Positions 8,599 to 16,734 of a DNA stretch of 64,000 nucleotides are shown here, piece after piece (positions within the stretch are counted from its first letter, which is position 1; each line of letters begins with the position of its first letter). The stretch is from contig NZ_JBHTDE010000001.1 in NCBI RefSeq assembly GCF_042666655.1, forward strand, positions 682,001-746,000, written 5' to 3'. A program made the position numbers and the translations under genes. Origin of the DNA: Paracraurococcus sp042666655 (lineage in GTDB: Bacteria > Pseudomonadota > Alphaproteobacteria > Acetobacterales > Acetobacteraceae). Under the pieces are notes generated by a model. The model worked only from the letters and a program-made list of their open reading frames with translations. It made no database searches and was not told where the DNA came from.

Positions 8599-11500
8599 AT
8601 GATGGGCAGCATCCAACGCCCCGAAGCCACCCTCGAGGACCGCTGGGAGAAAGCGGGCGAGACGCTGCTGCTGACCGGCATCCAGGCGCTGGTCCGGCTG
8701 CCGCTGGTCCGCCACCAGCTCGACAAGGCGATGGGCTGGAACACCGCCGGCTATGTCAGCGGCTACCGCGGCTCGCCGCTCGGCACCTATGACCAGCAGT
8801 TGATGAAGCAGGCGAAGCGCCTGGCCGAGGCCAGTGTCGTCGTCCGCCCGGCGCTGAACGAGGACCTGGCGGCGACCGCGGTCTGGGGCACCCAGCAGGT
8901 CGCGCTGTATGGCAACCAGCGCTACGACGGCGTCTTCGGCATCTGGTACGGCAAGGGGCCGGGCGTGGACCGCAGCGGCGACGCACTGCGGCATGCCAAT
9001 TCCGCCGGCACCGCGCCGCGCGGCGGCGTGCTGGCGCTGGCCGGCGACGACCCGTCCTGCAAGTCGTCGACCATCACCTCGGGCTGCGAGTATTCCTTCA
9101 TGGACGTCGAGATGCCGGTGCTCGACCCGGCCGGCGTCACCGAGATCCTCGATTTCGGGTTGAAGGCGCTCGACATGTCGCGCTTCGCCGGCCTTTGGGT
9201 CGGGATGAAATGCGTGGCGGAAACCATGGACGGCGCCGGCACGGTGCTGGTCGACCCGGCCGCCTATGCCAGCATCCGCCCGGATTTCACCTTCCCGGCC
9301 GATGGCGTGCATATCCGCCTGCGCGACCACGCCATCCCGCAGGAGGAGCGGCTGCGGCACTTCAAGCTGCCGGCGGCGCTCGCCTTCGCCCGGGCCAATG
9401 GGCTGAACCGCATCGTCATGGACAGCCCGCAGGCCCGCTTCGGCATCGCCGCGCGCGGCCGCGGCTATGCCACGCTGCGCCAGGCGCTGCACGACGCCGG
9501 CATCACCGAGGAGCTGGCCCGCATGGCGGGCCTGCGCATCTGGAAGGTCGGGCTGGCCTGGCCGTTGGACGCGGTGGGCGCCCGCGAATTCGCCCGCGGG
9601 CTCGAGGAGATCATGGTGGTCGAGGACCGCCGCCCGGTGATCGAGCCGCAATTGCGCGAGGCGCTGTACTACGAAGCCTCCCGTCCGCGCATCGTCGGCA
9701 AGACCGACGAGCAGGGCCGCCGGCTGCTCTCCGACCTGACCGAGCTCGACACCGGCGCGGTGCTGCGGGCGCTGGCGGCACGGCTGCCGGAACAGCTGCA
9801 GACCGAGCAGCTGCACGACCGCATCCGCCAGCTCGACCGCATCGCCCAGCTGCAGGCGCCGCCGATCCACGACCGGACGCCGCATTTCTGCCCGGGCTGC
9901 CCGCACAATACGTCAACGCGGGTGCCGGAAGGCAGCCACGCCATGGCCGGCATCGGCTGCCACACGCTGGCGATCTACATGGACCGGCAGACCGACCTCT
10001 ACAGCCACATGGGCGCGGAGGGCATGGCCTGGCTCGGCATGGGGCCGTTCGTGTCCGAGAAGCATATGTTCGTCAACATCGGCGACGGCACCTATGCCCA
10101 TTCCGGCAGCCTCGCGGTGCGCCAGGCGATCGCCGCCGGCGCCAACATGACCTACAAGATCCTGGTCAACAGCGCCGTCGCCATGACCGGCGGGCAGACG
10201 CCGGAAGGCGAGCTCGGCGTGCCGGAGATCGCCGCGCAGATGGCGGCGGAAGGGGCGGCGAAGATCGTCGTCGTCTCCGACGACCCGGACCGCCACACCG
10301 GCGATGCGCGGATGCCGAAGGGCACCGAATACCGCGAACGCCGCGACCTCGACCTGGTGCAGCGGGAGCTGCGCGAGGTGCCGGGCGTCACCATCCTGAT
10401 CTACGACCAGCAATGCGCGACGGAGCGCCGCCGCAAGCGCAAGCGCGGCACCCAGGCGGTGGCGACGAAGCGCGTGGCGATCAACCCGCGGGTCTGCGAG
10501 GATTGCGGCGACTGCTCGCGCACCTCGAACTGCCTCGCGGTCGAGCCTGTCGAGACCGAATACGGCCGCAAGCGCGCCATCGACCAGAGCGCCTGCAACC
10601 AGGACCTGTCCTGCGTCGAGGGCTTCTGCCCGTCCTTCGTCACGCTGGTCGGGGCGGAGCCGGTGAAGAAGGCCGTGCCGAAGCTGGGCGAGGCGGTGCC
10701 GGAGCCTCAGCGGCCCGAGGTGCGGGCGGGCGAGCCGGCCTTCAACATCCTGCTGGCCGGCGTCGGCGGGCAGGGGGTGACGGCGCTCTCGGCCATCCTC
10801 GGCATGGCGGCGCATCTGGAAGGCCGTCCGTCGCGCTCGGTCGACATGCTCGGCCTGGCGCAGAAGGGCGGCGGCGTCTTCGCCCAATTGCGCATCGGCC
10901 GGGCCGGCGCCGATCCGTCCACCATCGAGGCGCCGCGCATCGGCATGGGCCAGGCCGACCTGCTGCTCTCGGCCGACATGGTGGTGGCGCATGGGCGGAC
11001 CGCGCGGCCGCTGCTGGGCGCCGACCGCACGGCGGCGGTGCTGAACGTCGACCTGCAGCCGACCGCGCAGTTCGTGCTGAACACGGCGACGACCTACGAC
11101 CGCCCGGGCATGCTGGCCAGCATCCGGGACGCCTGCCGCGAGGTGGTGACGGTGCCCGGCGTGCAGGTGGTGGAGGAGGCGCTCGGCGACCTCATCTATC
11201 TCAATGTCTGGCTGCTCGGCATCGCCTACCAGAAGGGGCTGGTGCCGCTGAGCGCCGAGGCGATCAACCGGGCGCTGGAGCTGAACGGGGCGCAGATCGA
11301 GCGCAACAAGGCCGCCTTCGCCCTGGGCCGGGAGGCGGCCCTGGCGCCGCCCGTCCCGGTGACGCCGGAAGCCGAGACGCTGGACGCGCTGGTGGCGCGG
11401 CGGGTGGCCGACCTGACCCTGTATCAGAACGCCGGCTATGCCCGCGGCTATGCCGATTTCGTCGCCAAGGTGCGCGCGGCGGAACAGGCGGCGGTGCCGG

Positions 11501-12036
11501 GCGAGCAGCGGCTGGCCCGCGCCGTGGCGATGCAGCTCTACCGGCTGATGGCCTACAAGGACGAGTACGAGGTGGCCCGGCTGCACAGCCTGACCGACTG
11601 GAAGGCTTTCCTCGACCAGCACTTCACCGGCACCCAGCGCGTCGAGCTGAACCTAGCGCCGCCCTTCCTGGCCAAGCCCGACCCGGTCACCGGCGTGCCG
11701 CGCAAGATCGCCTTCGGGCCCTGGATGCTGAAGGCGATGGGGCTGCTGCGGCACGGCAAGGCGCTGCGCGGCTCCGCGCTCGATCCGTTTGGGAAGACCG
11801 AGGAGCGGCGGATGGAGCGGGCCCTGATCGGCGAATACCGCGCCGGGATCGAGCGGCTGCTGCGGCTGCTCTCGCCGCAGACCCATGCCAAGGTCTGCGA
11901 CTGGGCCGAGGCGGCGGCGGGCATCAAGGGCTACGGCCATATCAAGGCGCGCAACGCCACCGCGGCGCGGGAGCGGATGGCACAGATCGAAGCCGGGATC
12001 GGCGCGCCGGCGCCGCTGGCGATGGCGGCGGAATAG
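8599..12036 (+). CDS. fused indolepyruvate:ferredoxin oxidoreductase (IorA-IorB type)
   Basis: Catalyses CoA- and ferredoxin-dependent oxidative decarboxylation of aryl-pyruvates to aryl-acetyl-CoA. I start at the ATG with a ribosome-binding site, giving 1145 residues, the usual size of the proteobacterial fused form. Order: pyrimidine-binding domain; CPGCPHN motif; TPP-binding region with GDGTYAHSG (about 494-502) and KILVNSAVAMTGGQ; a Cys-rich segment from residue 633 (CEDCGDC...CVEGFCP); then the gamma domain with GVGGQGV (about 718). The position after the KILxN element reads Ser where I would expect Asp (NDAVAM), a variation worth noting. It is followed 73 bp later by an acyl-CoA dehydrogenase gene, so product acyl-CoAs may be further oxidised. 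Confidence 0.95.
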   Translation: MMGSIQRPEATLEDRWEKAGETLLLTGIQALVRLPLVRHQLDKAMGWNTAGYVSGYRGSPLGTYDQQLMKQAKRLAEASVVVRPALNEDLAATAVWGTQQVALYGNQRYDGVFGIWYGKGPGVDRSGDALRHANSAGTAPRGGVLALAGDDPSCKSSTITSGCEYSFMDVEMPVLDPAGVTEILDFGLKALDMSRFAGLWVGMKCVAETMDGAGTVLVDPAAYASIRPDFTFPADGVHIRLRDHAIPQEERLRHFKLPAALAFARANGLNRIVMDSPQARFGIAARGRGYATLRQALHDAGITEELARMAGLRIWKVGLAWPLDAVGAREFARGLEEIMVVEDRRPVIEPQLREALYYEASRPRIVGKTDEQGRRLLSDLTELDTGAVLRALAARLPEQLQTEQLHDRIRQLDRIAQLQAPPIHDRTPHFCPGCPHNTSTRVPEGSHAMAGIGCHTLAIYMDRQTDLYSHMGAEGMAWLGMGPFVSEKHMFVNIGDGTYAHSGSLAVRQAIAAGANMTYKILVNSAVAMTGGQTPEGELGVPEIAAQMAAEGAAKIVVVSDDPDRHTGDARMPKGTEYRERRDLDLVQRELREVPGVTILIYDQQCATERRRKRKRGTQAVATKRVAINPRVCEDCGDCSRTSNCLAVEPVETEYGRKRAIDQSACNQDLSCVEGFCPSFVTLVGAEPVKKAVPKLGEAVPEPQRPEVRAGEPAFNILLAGVGGQGVTALSAILGMAAHLEGRPSRSVDMLGLAQKGGGVFAQLRIGRAGADPSTIEAPRIGMGQADLLLSADMVVAHGRTARPLLGADRTAAVLNVDLQPTAQFVLNTATTYDRPGMLASIRDACREVVTVPGVQVVEEALGDLIYLNVWLLGIAYQKGLVPLSAEAINRALELNGAQIERNKAAFALGREAALAPPVPVTPEAETLDALVARRVADLTLYQNAGYARGYADFVAKVRAAEQAAVPGEQRLARAVAMQLYRLMAYKDEYEVARLHSLTDWKAFLDQHFTGTQRVELNLAPPFLAKPDPVTGVPRKIAFGPWMLKAMGLLRHGKALRGSALDPFGKTEERRMERALIGEYRAGIERLLRLLSPQTHAKVCDWAEAAAGIKGYGHIKARNATAARERMAQIEAGIGAPAPLAMAAE

Positions 12037-12109
12037 GCCATCAGGGGCGGCCCGCCGCGCTGGACGAAACCATCCCGCTGGCGCGATATCGGCGACCGGA
12101 GGAGACACC

Positions 12110-13285
12110 ATGCCGCTCGATACCCAAGGCCCCTCGGCCGCCGCCTTCGATCTGCCCGAGGCCACGCGCGAGCTGCGCGAGACCGCGCTGGCCTTCGCCA
12201 GGGACCGGCTGGCGCCCAAGGCGCTGGAATGGGACCAGGCGCGGCATTTCCCGGTCGAGGAGATGCGCGAGGCCGCAGCCCTCGGGATGGCTGCACTCTA
12301 TGTCCGGGAAGAGAGCGGCGGCGCGGGCCTGACGCGGCTCGACGCCGCGGTGGTGTTCGAGGCGCTGGCGATGGGCTGCCCCGCCGTCTCCGCCTATCTC
12401 TCGATCCACAACATGGTCGCCTGGATGATCGACCGCTTCGGCGACGACGCCCAGCGGGCGCGGTATCTGCCGGACCTGATCCCGATGAAGGCGATCGCCA
12501 GCTATGCGCTGACCGAACCCGGCTCGGGGTCGGACGCCGCGGCGCTGCGGACCCGGGCGCGCAGGGACGGCGGCGACTACGTCCTCGACGGCACCAAGCA
12601 ATTCATCAGCGGCGCCGGCGTCTCCGACCTGTACCTCACCATGGTGCGCACCGGCGGCGAGGGCCCGGGTGGCGTCTCCGCCCTGCTGGTCCCGAAGGAG
12701 ACGCCGGGCCTGTCCTTCGGTGCGAACGAGAAGAAGATGGGCTGGAACGCCCAGCCGACCCGCGCGGTGATCTTCGAGGGCGCCCGGGTGCCGGCCGCGG
12801 CCCTGCTGGGGGAGGAAGGGCAGGGCTTCCGCTTCGCCATGGCCGGGCTCGACGGCGGCCGGCTGAACATCGCCGCCTGCTCGCTCGGCGGCGCCCAGGC
12901 GGCGCTCGACATCGCGCTCGGCTATGTCCAGGAGCGCCGCGCCTTCGGCAAAGCCATCGCCGATTTCCAGAACACCCAGTTCCGCCTGGCCGACATGCAG
13001 ACCGAGCTGGAAGTGGCGCGCACCTTCCTCTGGCGCGCCTGCGCCAAGCTGGATGCCAAGGCGCCGGACGCCTCGGCCTTCTGCGCCATGGCCAAGCGCT
13101 TCGTCACCGACACCTGCTCGAAGGTCGCCGACGATGCGCTGCAATTGCTGGGCGGCTATGGCTACCTGGCAGAATACGGGATCGAGAAGATCGTCCGCGA
13201 CCTGCGTGTCCACCGTATCCTCGAGGGCACCAACGAGGTCATGCGCCTGATCATCGCGCGCTCGATGCTGGGACGGCGAACGTGA
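12110..13285 (+). CDS. acyl-CoA dehydrogenase
   Basis: FAD-dependent dehydrogenase of 391 residues that introduces a 2,3-double bond into an acyl-CoA and passes electrons to ETF. N-, middle- and C-terminal domains are present: YALTEPGSGSDAAAL in the substrate/FAD-binding region, then RRAFGKAIADFQNTQF and the C-terminal LLGGYGYLAEYGIEKIVRDLR and HRILEGTNEVMR blocks. The sequence resembles short/branched-chain or isobutyryl-CoA dehydrogenases, but specificity cannot be fixed. The start has a strong ribosome-binding site (GGAGGAGA). Direct repeats begin just after the stop codon. Confidence 0.94.
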   Translation: MPLDTQGPSAAAFDLPEATRELRETALAFARDRLAPKALEWDQARHFPVEEMREAAALGMAALYVREESGGAGLTRLDAAVVFEALAMGCPAVSAYLSIHNMVAWMIDRFGDDAQRARYLPDLIPMKAIASYALTEPGSGSDAAALRTRARRDGGDYVLDGTKQFISGAGVSDLYLTMVRTGGEGPGGVSALLVPKETPGLSFGANEKKMGWNAQPTRAVIFEGARVPAAALLGEEGQGFRFAMAGLDGGRLNIAACSLGGAQAALDIALGYVQERRAFGKAIADFQNTQFRLADMQTELEVARTFLWRACAKLDAKAPDASAFCAMAKRFVTDTCSKVADDALQLLGGYGYLAEYGIEKIVRDLRVHRILEGTNEVMRLIIARSMLGRRT

Positions 13286-13290
13286 CGCCG

Positions 13291-13345
13291 TCCGGTGGCC
13301 GGAGCGCCGCAGGGCGCGGAGGGCTGAACCGGCCGGCCCGCTCCG
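13291..13345 (+). repeat. 55-bp direct repeat, copy 1
   Basis: Begins TCCGGTGGCCGGAGCG and ends CCGGCCGGCCCGCTCCG. Matches copy 2 (13366-13420) except for two single-base differences. It starts 5 bp after the acyl-CoA dehydrogenase stop codon. Both copies carry internal palindromic GGCC-rich patches. Confidence 0.9.
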
Positions 13346-13365
13346 CAGGGGCGGCGGGTAGCACA

Positions 13366-13420
13366 TCCGGTGGCCGGAGCGCGGCAGGGCGCGGAGGGCT
13401 GAACCGGCCGGCCCGCCCCG
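13366..13420 (+). repeat. 55-bp direct repeat, copy 2
   Basis: Second copy with a start-to-start distance of 75 bp from copy 1. It ends 13 bp before the maiA-like start codon, so it occupies the ribosome-binding region and leader of that gene. Confidence 0.9.
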
Positions 13421-13433
13421 CGGGCGCCAAGCC

Positions 13434-14081
13434 ATGATCCTCTGGGGCTACTGGCGGTCCTCGGCGGCCTACCGCGTGCGCATCGCGCTGAACCTGAAGG
13501 GCCTCGCCGTCGAGCACCGCTTCCTCCACCTGCGGCGCGGCGAGCAGTGCGCGGCGGAGGCCCTGGCGCTCAACCCGCAGGGCCTGGTCCCGGCCCTGGT
13601 GCTGGACGATGGCAACGTCCTCACCCAGTCGCTGGCGATCTGCGAATACCTCGACGAGATCCAACCGGCGCCGCCGCTGCTGCCGCACGCCCCCGTCGCG
13701 CGCGCCCGCGTCCGCGCCTTCGCCCAGGCGATCGCCGCCGAGATCCATGCGGTGCAGAACCTCAGGGTGCTGAACCGGGTCAAGGCGCTGGGCCACGACC
13801 AGGCGGCGGCCAATGCCTGGGCGCAGCACACCATCGCCGAGGGGCTGGCCGCCTGCGAGGCGCTGCTGCGCGACCGGCCCGGTTCGGTGCGGCAGGGCCC
13901 CTTCTGCTTCGGGGCGGCGCCGGGCCTGGCCGACCTCGCCCTGGTCCCGCAGTTGTACAATGCCCGACGTTTCGGCGTGGACCTCACGGCCATGCCGCGC
14001 CTGGTCGCGGCGGACGCCGCCTGCCTGGCGCTGCCCGCCTTCGCCGCGGCGGCGCCGGAGCGCCAGCCGGACGCCGAATAG
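13434..14081 (+). CDS. maiA: zeta-class glutathione S-transferase, maleylacetoacetate isomerase
   Basis: Glutathione-dependent isomerase of 215 residues that converts maleylacetoacetate to fumarylacetoacetate in tyrosine/homogentisate breakdown. The N-terminal thioredoxin-fold domain contains the zeta-class signature region SSAAYRVRIALNLKG; bacterial members often read SSAAYRVR where eukaryotic ones have SSCxWRVR. NPQGLVPAL and the Glu-Ser-type QSLAI glutathione contacts follow, then the all-helical C-terminal domain. It lies downstream of oxidoreductase and acyl-CoA dehydrogenase genes, consistent with aromatic amino-acid catabolism. No fumarylacetoacetase or homogentisate dioxygenase gene is in the window. 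Confidence 0.9.
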   Translation: MILWGYWRSSAAYRVRIALNLKGLAVEHRFLHLRRGEQCAAEALALNPQGLVPALVLDDGNVLTQSLAICEYLDEIQPAPPLLPHAPVARARVRAFAQAIAAEIHAVQNLRVLNRVKALGHDQAAANAWAQHTIAEGLAACEALLRDRPGSVRQGPFCFGAAPGLADLALVPQLYNARRFGVDLTAMPRLVAADAACLALPAFAAAAPERQPDAE

Positions 14082-14118
14082 GCTTGCAACCAGCGCGCGA
14101 ATTACGCACATCTACGCA

Positions 14119-14424
14119 ATGGTCAAACGATACGCCCTGGTGGCGCTGCTGCTGCTGCCGGCCGCCGCGCAGGCGCAGCAGCGGGTGGTGGTGCCGGAGG
14201 GCGTGGCGGTCGCCGTTCCCGCCCGCGGTGCGCCTGCCGCGCCGCGCGCAGCCATGCCGCCGCGGCTGCGCACCGCCCGGCCGCTCAGCCCGGCGGTGGA
14301 ACTCGGCGCGCCGCCGGAAGCCATCGCGCTGGTGCCGCTGGCCGCGGCGGCGGCGCTGGCCGTGGCGCTCTCGGGGGGCGGCGGCGGTGGCGGCGGGGTT
14401 TCGGCCCCGGTGCGGACCCGCTGA
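14119..14424 (+). CDS. small exported protein with C-terminal hydrophobic/polyglycine segment
   Basis: A 101-residue protein with a classical signal peptide (KRYALVALLLLPAAAQAQ, cleavage expected after AQA), a Pro/Ala/Arg-rich middle and a hydrophobic stretch of Leu, Val and Ala leading into eight consecutive Gly residues and a short basic end. I recognise no family. The C-terminal hydrophobic segment could be a membrane anchor. The glycine run is encoded by a near-repetitive GGC/GGT/GGG tract that could slip during replication. No strong ribosome-binding site is visible. Confidence 0.6.
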   Translation: MVKRYALVALLLLPAAAQAQQRVVVPEGVAVAVPARGAPAAPRAAMPPRLRTARPLSPAVELGAPPEAIALVPLAAAAALAVALSGGGGGGGGVSAPVRTR

Positions 14425-14606
14425 TCGCCGGCGCCCAACCGCGGCAGTCAGCACTCTCCAGCCGAACATGCATGTCCCCTGGCCTTCCGCGCCATGGGCG
14501 GGTGGCCGCCCCGCGGCGGCTGCCGGCCGAACGAGGATGGCGGAGGATCGGGCGCAGGCGTCCGGCGGGAGAATCCGGCCTTACGGGCCTTGCTTACGCC
14601 AAAGGA

Positions 14607-15260
14607 TCAGCGCCGCGTCGTCCCGCGGCGAAGCTCCCGGCCGATATTGGCGCGCGCCCGGGACTCGAAGGCGGCGTGCAATTGCGGGTGCCGCAGCAGC
14701 CGCGGCGCGGCGCCCAGCCGCGACAGGAAGGCGCGCTGGCCCTGGGTGAAGGCGGCGTCGTCCAGGTGCCGCGCCTCGGCCCGCAGGCCGCGGCCGTTGC
14801 GGTCGAAGGTCGCCGGCTCCTCGCCGATCGGGCTGAGGTCGAGGTCGAGCAGCCAGAGCCGCGTCATGCCGCATTCGCCGCGGGGCACCGGCGTGTTCAG
14901 GTGATCGGCGGTGGCGAGGATGGTCCCGGTGACCCAGGCGATCTCGGCCGGGGTGAAGCCACGCAGCTGGCGCGCGGCCAGCCGCCACAGATCGGCCGAG
15001 CGGGCTTCGTTGTCCTCGGCGCCGGGGACCAGGATGGCGTCATGGAACAGGATGGCGGCGGCGATCAGACGGGCCACCCGTGGCCGGCGCATCGGCCCGG
15101 TGCGGCCGAAGCGCAGGTGCCGTGCCCAGAGCACGGTCAGGTGCTGCAGCCCATGATAGCTCCGCCAGGGAGCCGCCATGCGCCGTATCAGGTCGGTGCG
15201 GACCGCCGTCGGCAGGTCCACCGCCTCCAGAAGGGACCGGAGGCCGCGCGGCCGGTTCAC
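14607..15260 (-). CDS. HD-superfamily metal-dependent phosphohydrolase-like protein
   Basis: Predicted HD-domain hydrolase. The metal-binding pattern is visible: YHGLQHL, then ILFHDAI, a NEARSADL segment, the downstream ATADH and a terminal LDLDLSPIG. This spacing fits the family of predicted HD phosphohydrolases of about 200 residues. I chose the GTG at 15260 (217 residues, beginning VNRPRGLRSLLEAV) because the upstream extension to an ATG at 15443 is Arg-rich and lacks family character. The substrate is unknown. It is divergent from the Crp-family gene across a long non-coding region. Confidence 0.7.
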   Translation of the reverse strand: MNRPRGLRSLLEAVDLPTAVRTDLIRRMAAPWRSYHGLQHLTVLWARHLRFGRTGPMRRPRVARLIAAAILFHDAILVPGAEDNEARSADLWRLAARQLRGFTPAEIAWVTGTILATADHLNTPVPRGECGMTRLWLLDLDLSPIGEEPATFDRNGRGLRAEARHLDDAAFTQGQRAFLSRLGAAPRLLRHPQLHAAFESRARANIGRELRRGTTRR

Positions 15261-15843
15261 GGCAACGCCTGGACCAAGGCAGGGCGCGCGGCGCTGGGCC
15301 GTGCCGCGGCCTGGCCGTCGCGCGGTCTGGACGTGGGTTGCCGAAAGGCGGGGTTCGCTGGGGAATCGCTTGGGCGAATGCGCTGTCACTCCTGTTCGAA
15401 CGCGGCGCGGTGCCCTTCGGTTCGGCCATGCGATCCGCGGCATCGTGGCGCTTTATCAACCTCTGGGCGGGGTAGATTTCTACTAATTTCATCGTTGCGG
15501 AGTGCGGGCTGCTTGGTCGCGGCGCCTGGCCCGCGCCGCCCCGGTGTCATGCGTCGCCGGTGCCGCGCGCCGCGCCACCTGCCGGCCACGCCAGGCAACG
15601 TCGCGCCGCAGCGTCGGGGGAAGCCGGTTTCGGCGGGATAGGGGGAGGTTCTGCCGCGATGCCGTCGCCGCTCCGTCCCCGGCGGGAAGGCGGCCGGATC
15701 GTTCCCTGGCCGCCACTTACTGGCGATATGCACCGACATCGGAACAATCATGCCGCTGCCGGCGCCGCGCATGATGTGCGCTGGCGCACAGCGCAGCTTG
15801 CATCCGCGGCCCCTCTGACGTTTCCTGGGCCACGCAAGGACGA
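15261..15843. other. divergent intergenic region, no gene seen
   Basis: About 580 bp between the HD-domain gene and the Crp-family gene. It contains a short AT-richer patch near 15470-15500 (TAGATTTCTACTAATTTC) that stands out from the surrounding composition and is a plausible divergent promoter zone. I see no convincing small gene. If the upstream ATG of the HD gene were used, the region would shrink to 15444-15843. Confidence 0.4.
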
Positions 15844-16578
15844 GTGCCGCATGCCATGGCCCAGGGCTCCGACGACGAACGGCTCACCCGCTTCCCGATG
15901 TTCCGGGAAGTCGATCCGGCCCTGCTGTCGGAGGCCTCGCGGCATGCGCGCTGGCGCCGGGTGCAGCCCGGCGAGGCGGTGATCGACTACGACGACACTT
16001 CGGACGAGGTTTTCCTCATCATCTCCGGCACGGTGCGGATCGCCATCCATTCGGCCAGCGGGCAGGAGGTGATCCTCGGCGAGGCGGGCGCCGGCGAGAT
16101 CTTCGGCGAGATGGCGGCGATCGATGGGCAGGCCCGCTCGGCCAATGTCACCGCGGTGCACAGCTCGGTGCTGTGCTGCCTGCCGCGGGCGACCTTCCTC
16201 GACCTAGTGCTGAAGACGCCCGCGGCCGGGCTTCTGCTGCTGCGGCTGCTGACGGGGCGGCTGAGGCTGCTGGACGCGCGCAATGTGGAGCTCGCGGTGC
16301 TGCCGGTGCGGCACCGGCTGATCGCCGAGCTGCTGCGGCTCGGCCGGCCGCGCGAGGACGGGCAGCTGCGCATCACCCCGCCGCCGGCGCAGCACGTGCT
16401 GGCGGCGCGGATCGGCGCGCGGCGGGAAGCGGTGTCGCGCGAATTGTCGGCCATGGCGCGGGAAGGCCTGGCGACGGTGAGCCGGCAGAGCATCCTGCTG
16501 CCGAAGCCCGATGCGCTGCGCGAAGGGCTGCGCAGGGCGATGGCGGGCGACGCGGGCAAGGGCGGCAAGAAGGGCTGA
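15844..16578 (+). CDS. Crp/Fnr family transcriptional regulator
   Basis: Regulator with an N-terminal cyclic-nucleotide-binding-like beta roll (EVFLIISGTVRIAI...GEIFGEMAAIDGQARSA) and a C-terminal winged helix (LAARIGARREAVSRELSAM). Length is 244 residues from the GTG at 15844 or 240 from the in-frame ATG at 15856. The N-terminal Cys cluster that binds iron-sulfur in FNR is missing, so it is not an oxygen sensor of FNR type. The GEMAAIDGQARSA segment resembles the phosphate-binding cassette of Crp-like sensors. No obvious target site was located. Confidence 0.9.
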   Translation: MPHAMAQGSDDERLTRFPMFREVDPALLSEASRHARWRRVQPGEAVIDYDDTSDEVFLIISGTVRIAIHSASGQEVILGEAGAGEIFGEMAAIDGQARSANVTAVHSSVLCCLPRATFLDLVLKTPAAGLLLLRLLTGRLRLLDARNVELAVLPVRHRLIAELLRLGRPREDGQLRITPPPAQHVLAARIGARREAVSRELSAMAREGLATVSRQSILLPKPDALREGLRRAMAGDAGKGGKKG

Positions 16579-16590
16579 GCCGGAGCGGCA

Positions 16591-16733
16591 GCAAGGCCAG
16601 GAAGGACGTATCCTCCCTGGACCCTCCTCTATATTTGGGAGTCTGGCATCCGCCGCGCGGCAGCTGCCAAACCACAAGAAGGCAGGGTGCGGCTTGGCGA
16701 GGGAATGCTTTTTCCTCTCCAGCCTTTCCTTCT
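16591..16733. repeat. structured dispersed repeat, copy A
   Basis: Homologous over its length to 55712-55850. It fills the gap between two convergent genes (Crp regulator and MFS carrier). A first hairpin pairs 16597-16606 with 16611-16620 (one mismatch, loop CGTA). A middle region carries TGGCA/TGCCA arms, and an imperfect last hairpin surrounds AGGGAATGCTTTTTCC. The conserved stretch TCCTCCCTGGACCCTCCT is identical in both copies. Confidence 0.88.
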
Positions 16734-16734
16734 T

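Noticed and set aside
9913..11622. 569-codon minus-strand frame inside the indolepyruvate oxidoreductase gene
   Set aside because: Antisense shadow; low-complexity Arg/His/Gln composition, and the plus strand holds intact TPP and Fe-S motifs.
13291..13420. CRISPR array
   Set aside because: Only two long copies with a 20-bp spacer and no cas genes; the repeat length and GC palindromes do not fit.
15844..16578. FNR-type oxygen sensor controlling the cco operon
   Set aside because: The N-terminal Cys cluster needed for an iron-sulfur centre is missing, and it lies 10 kb from the cco genes.
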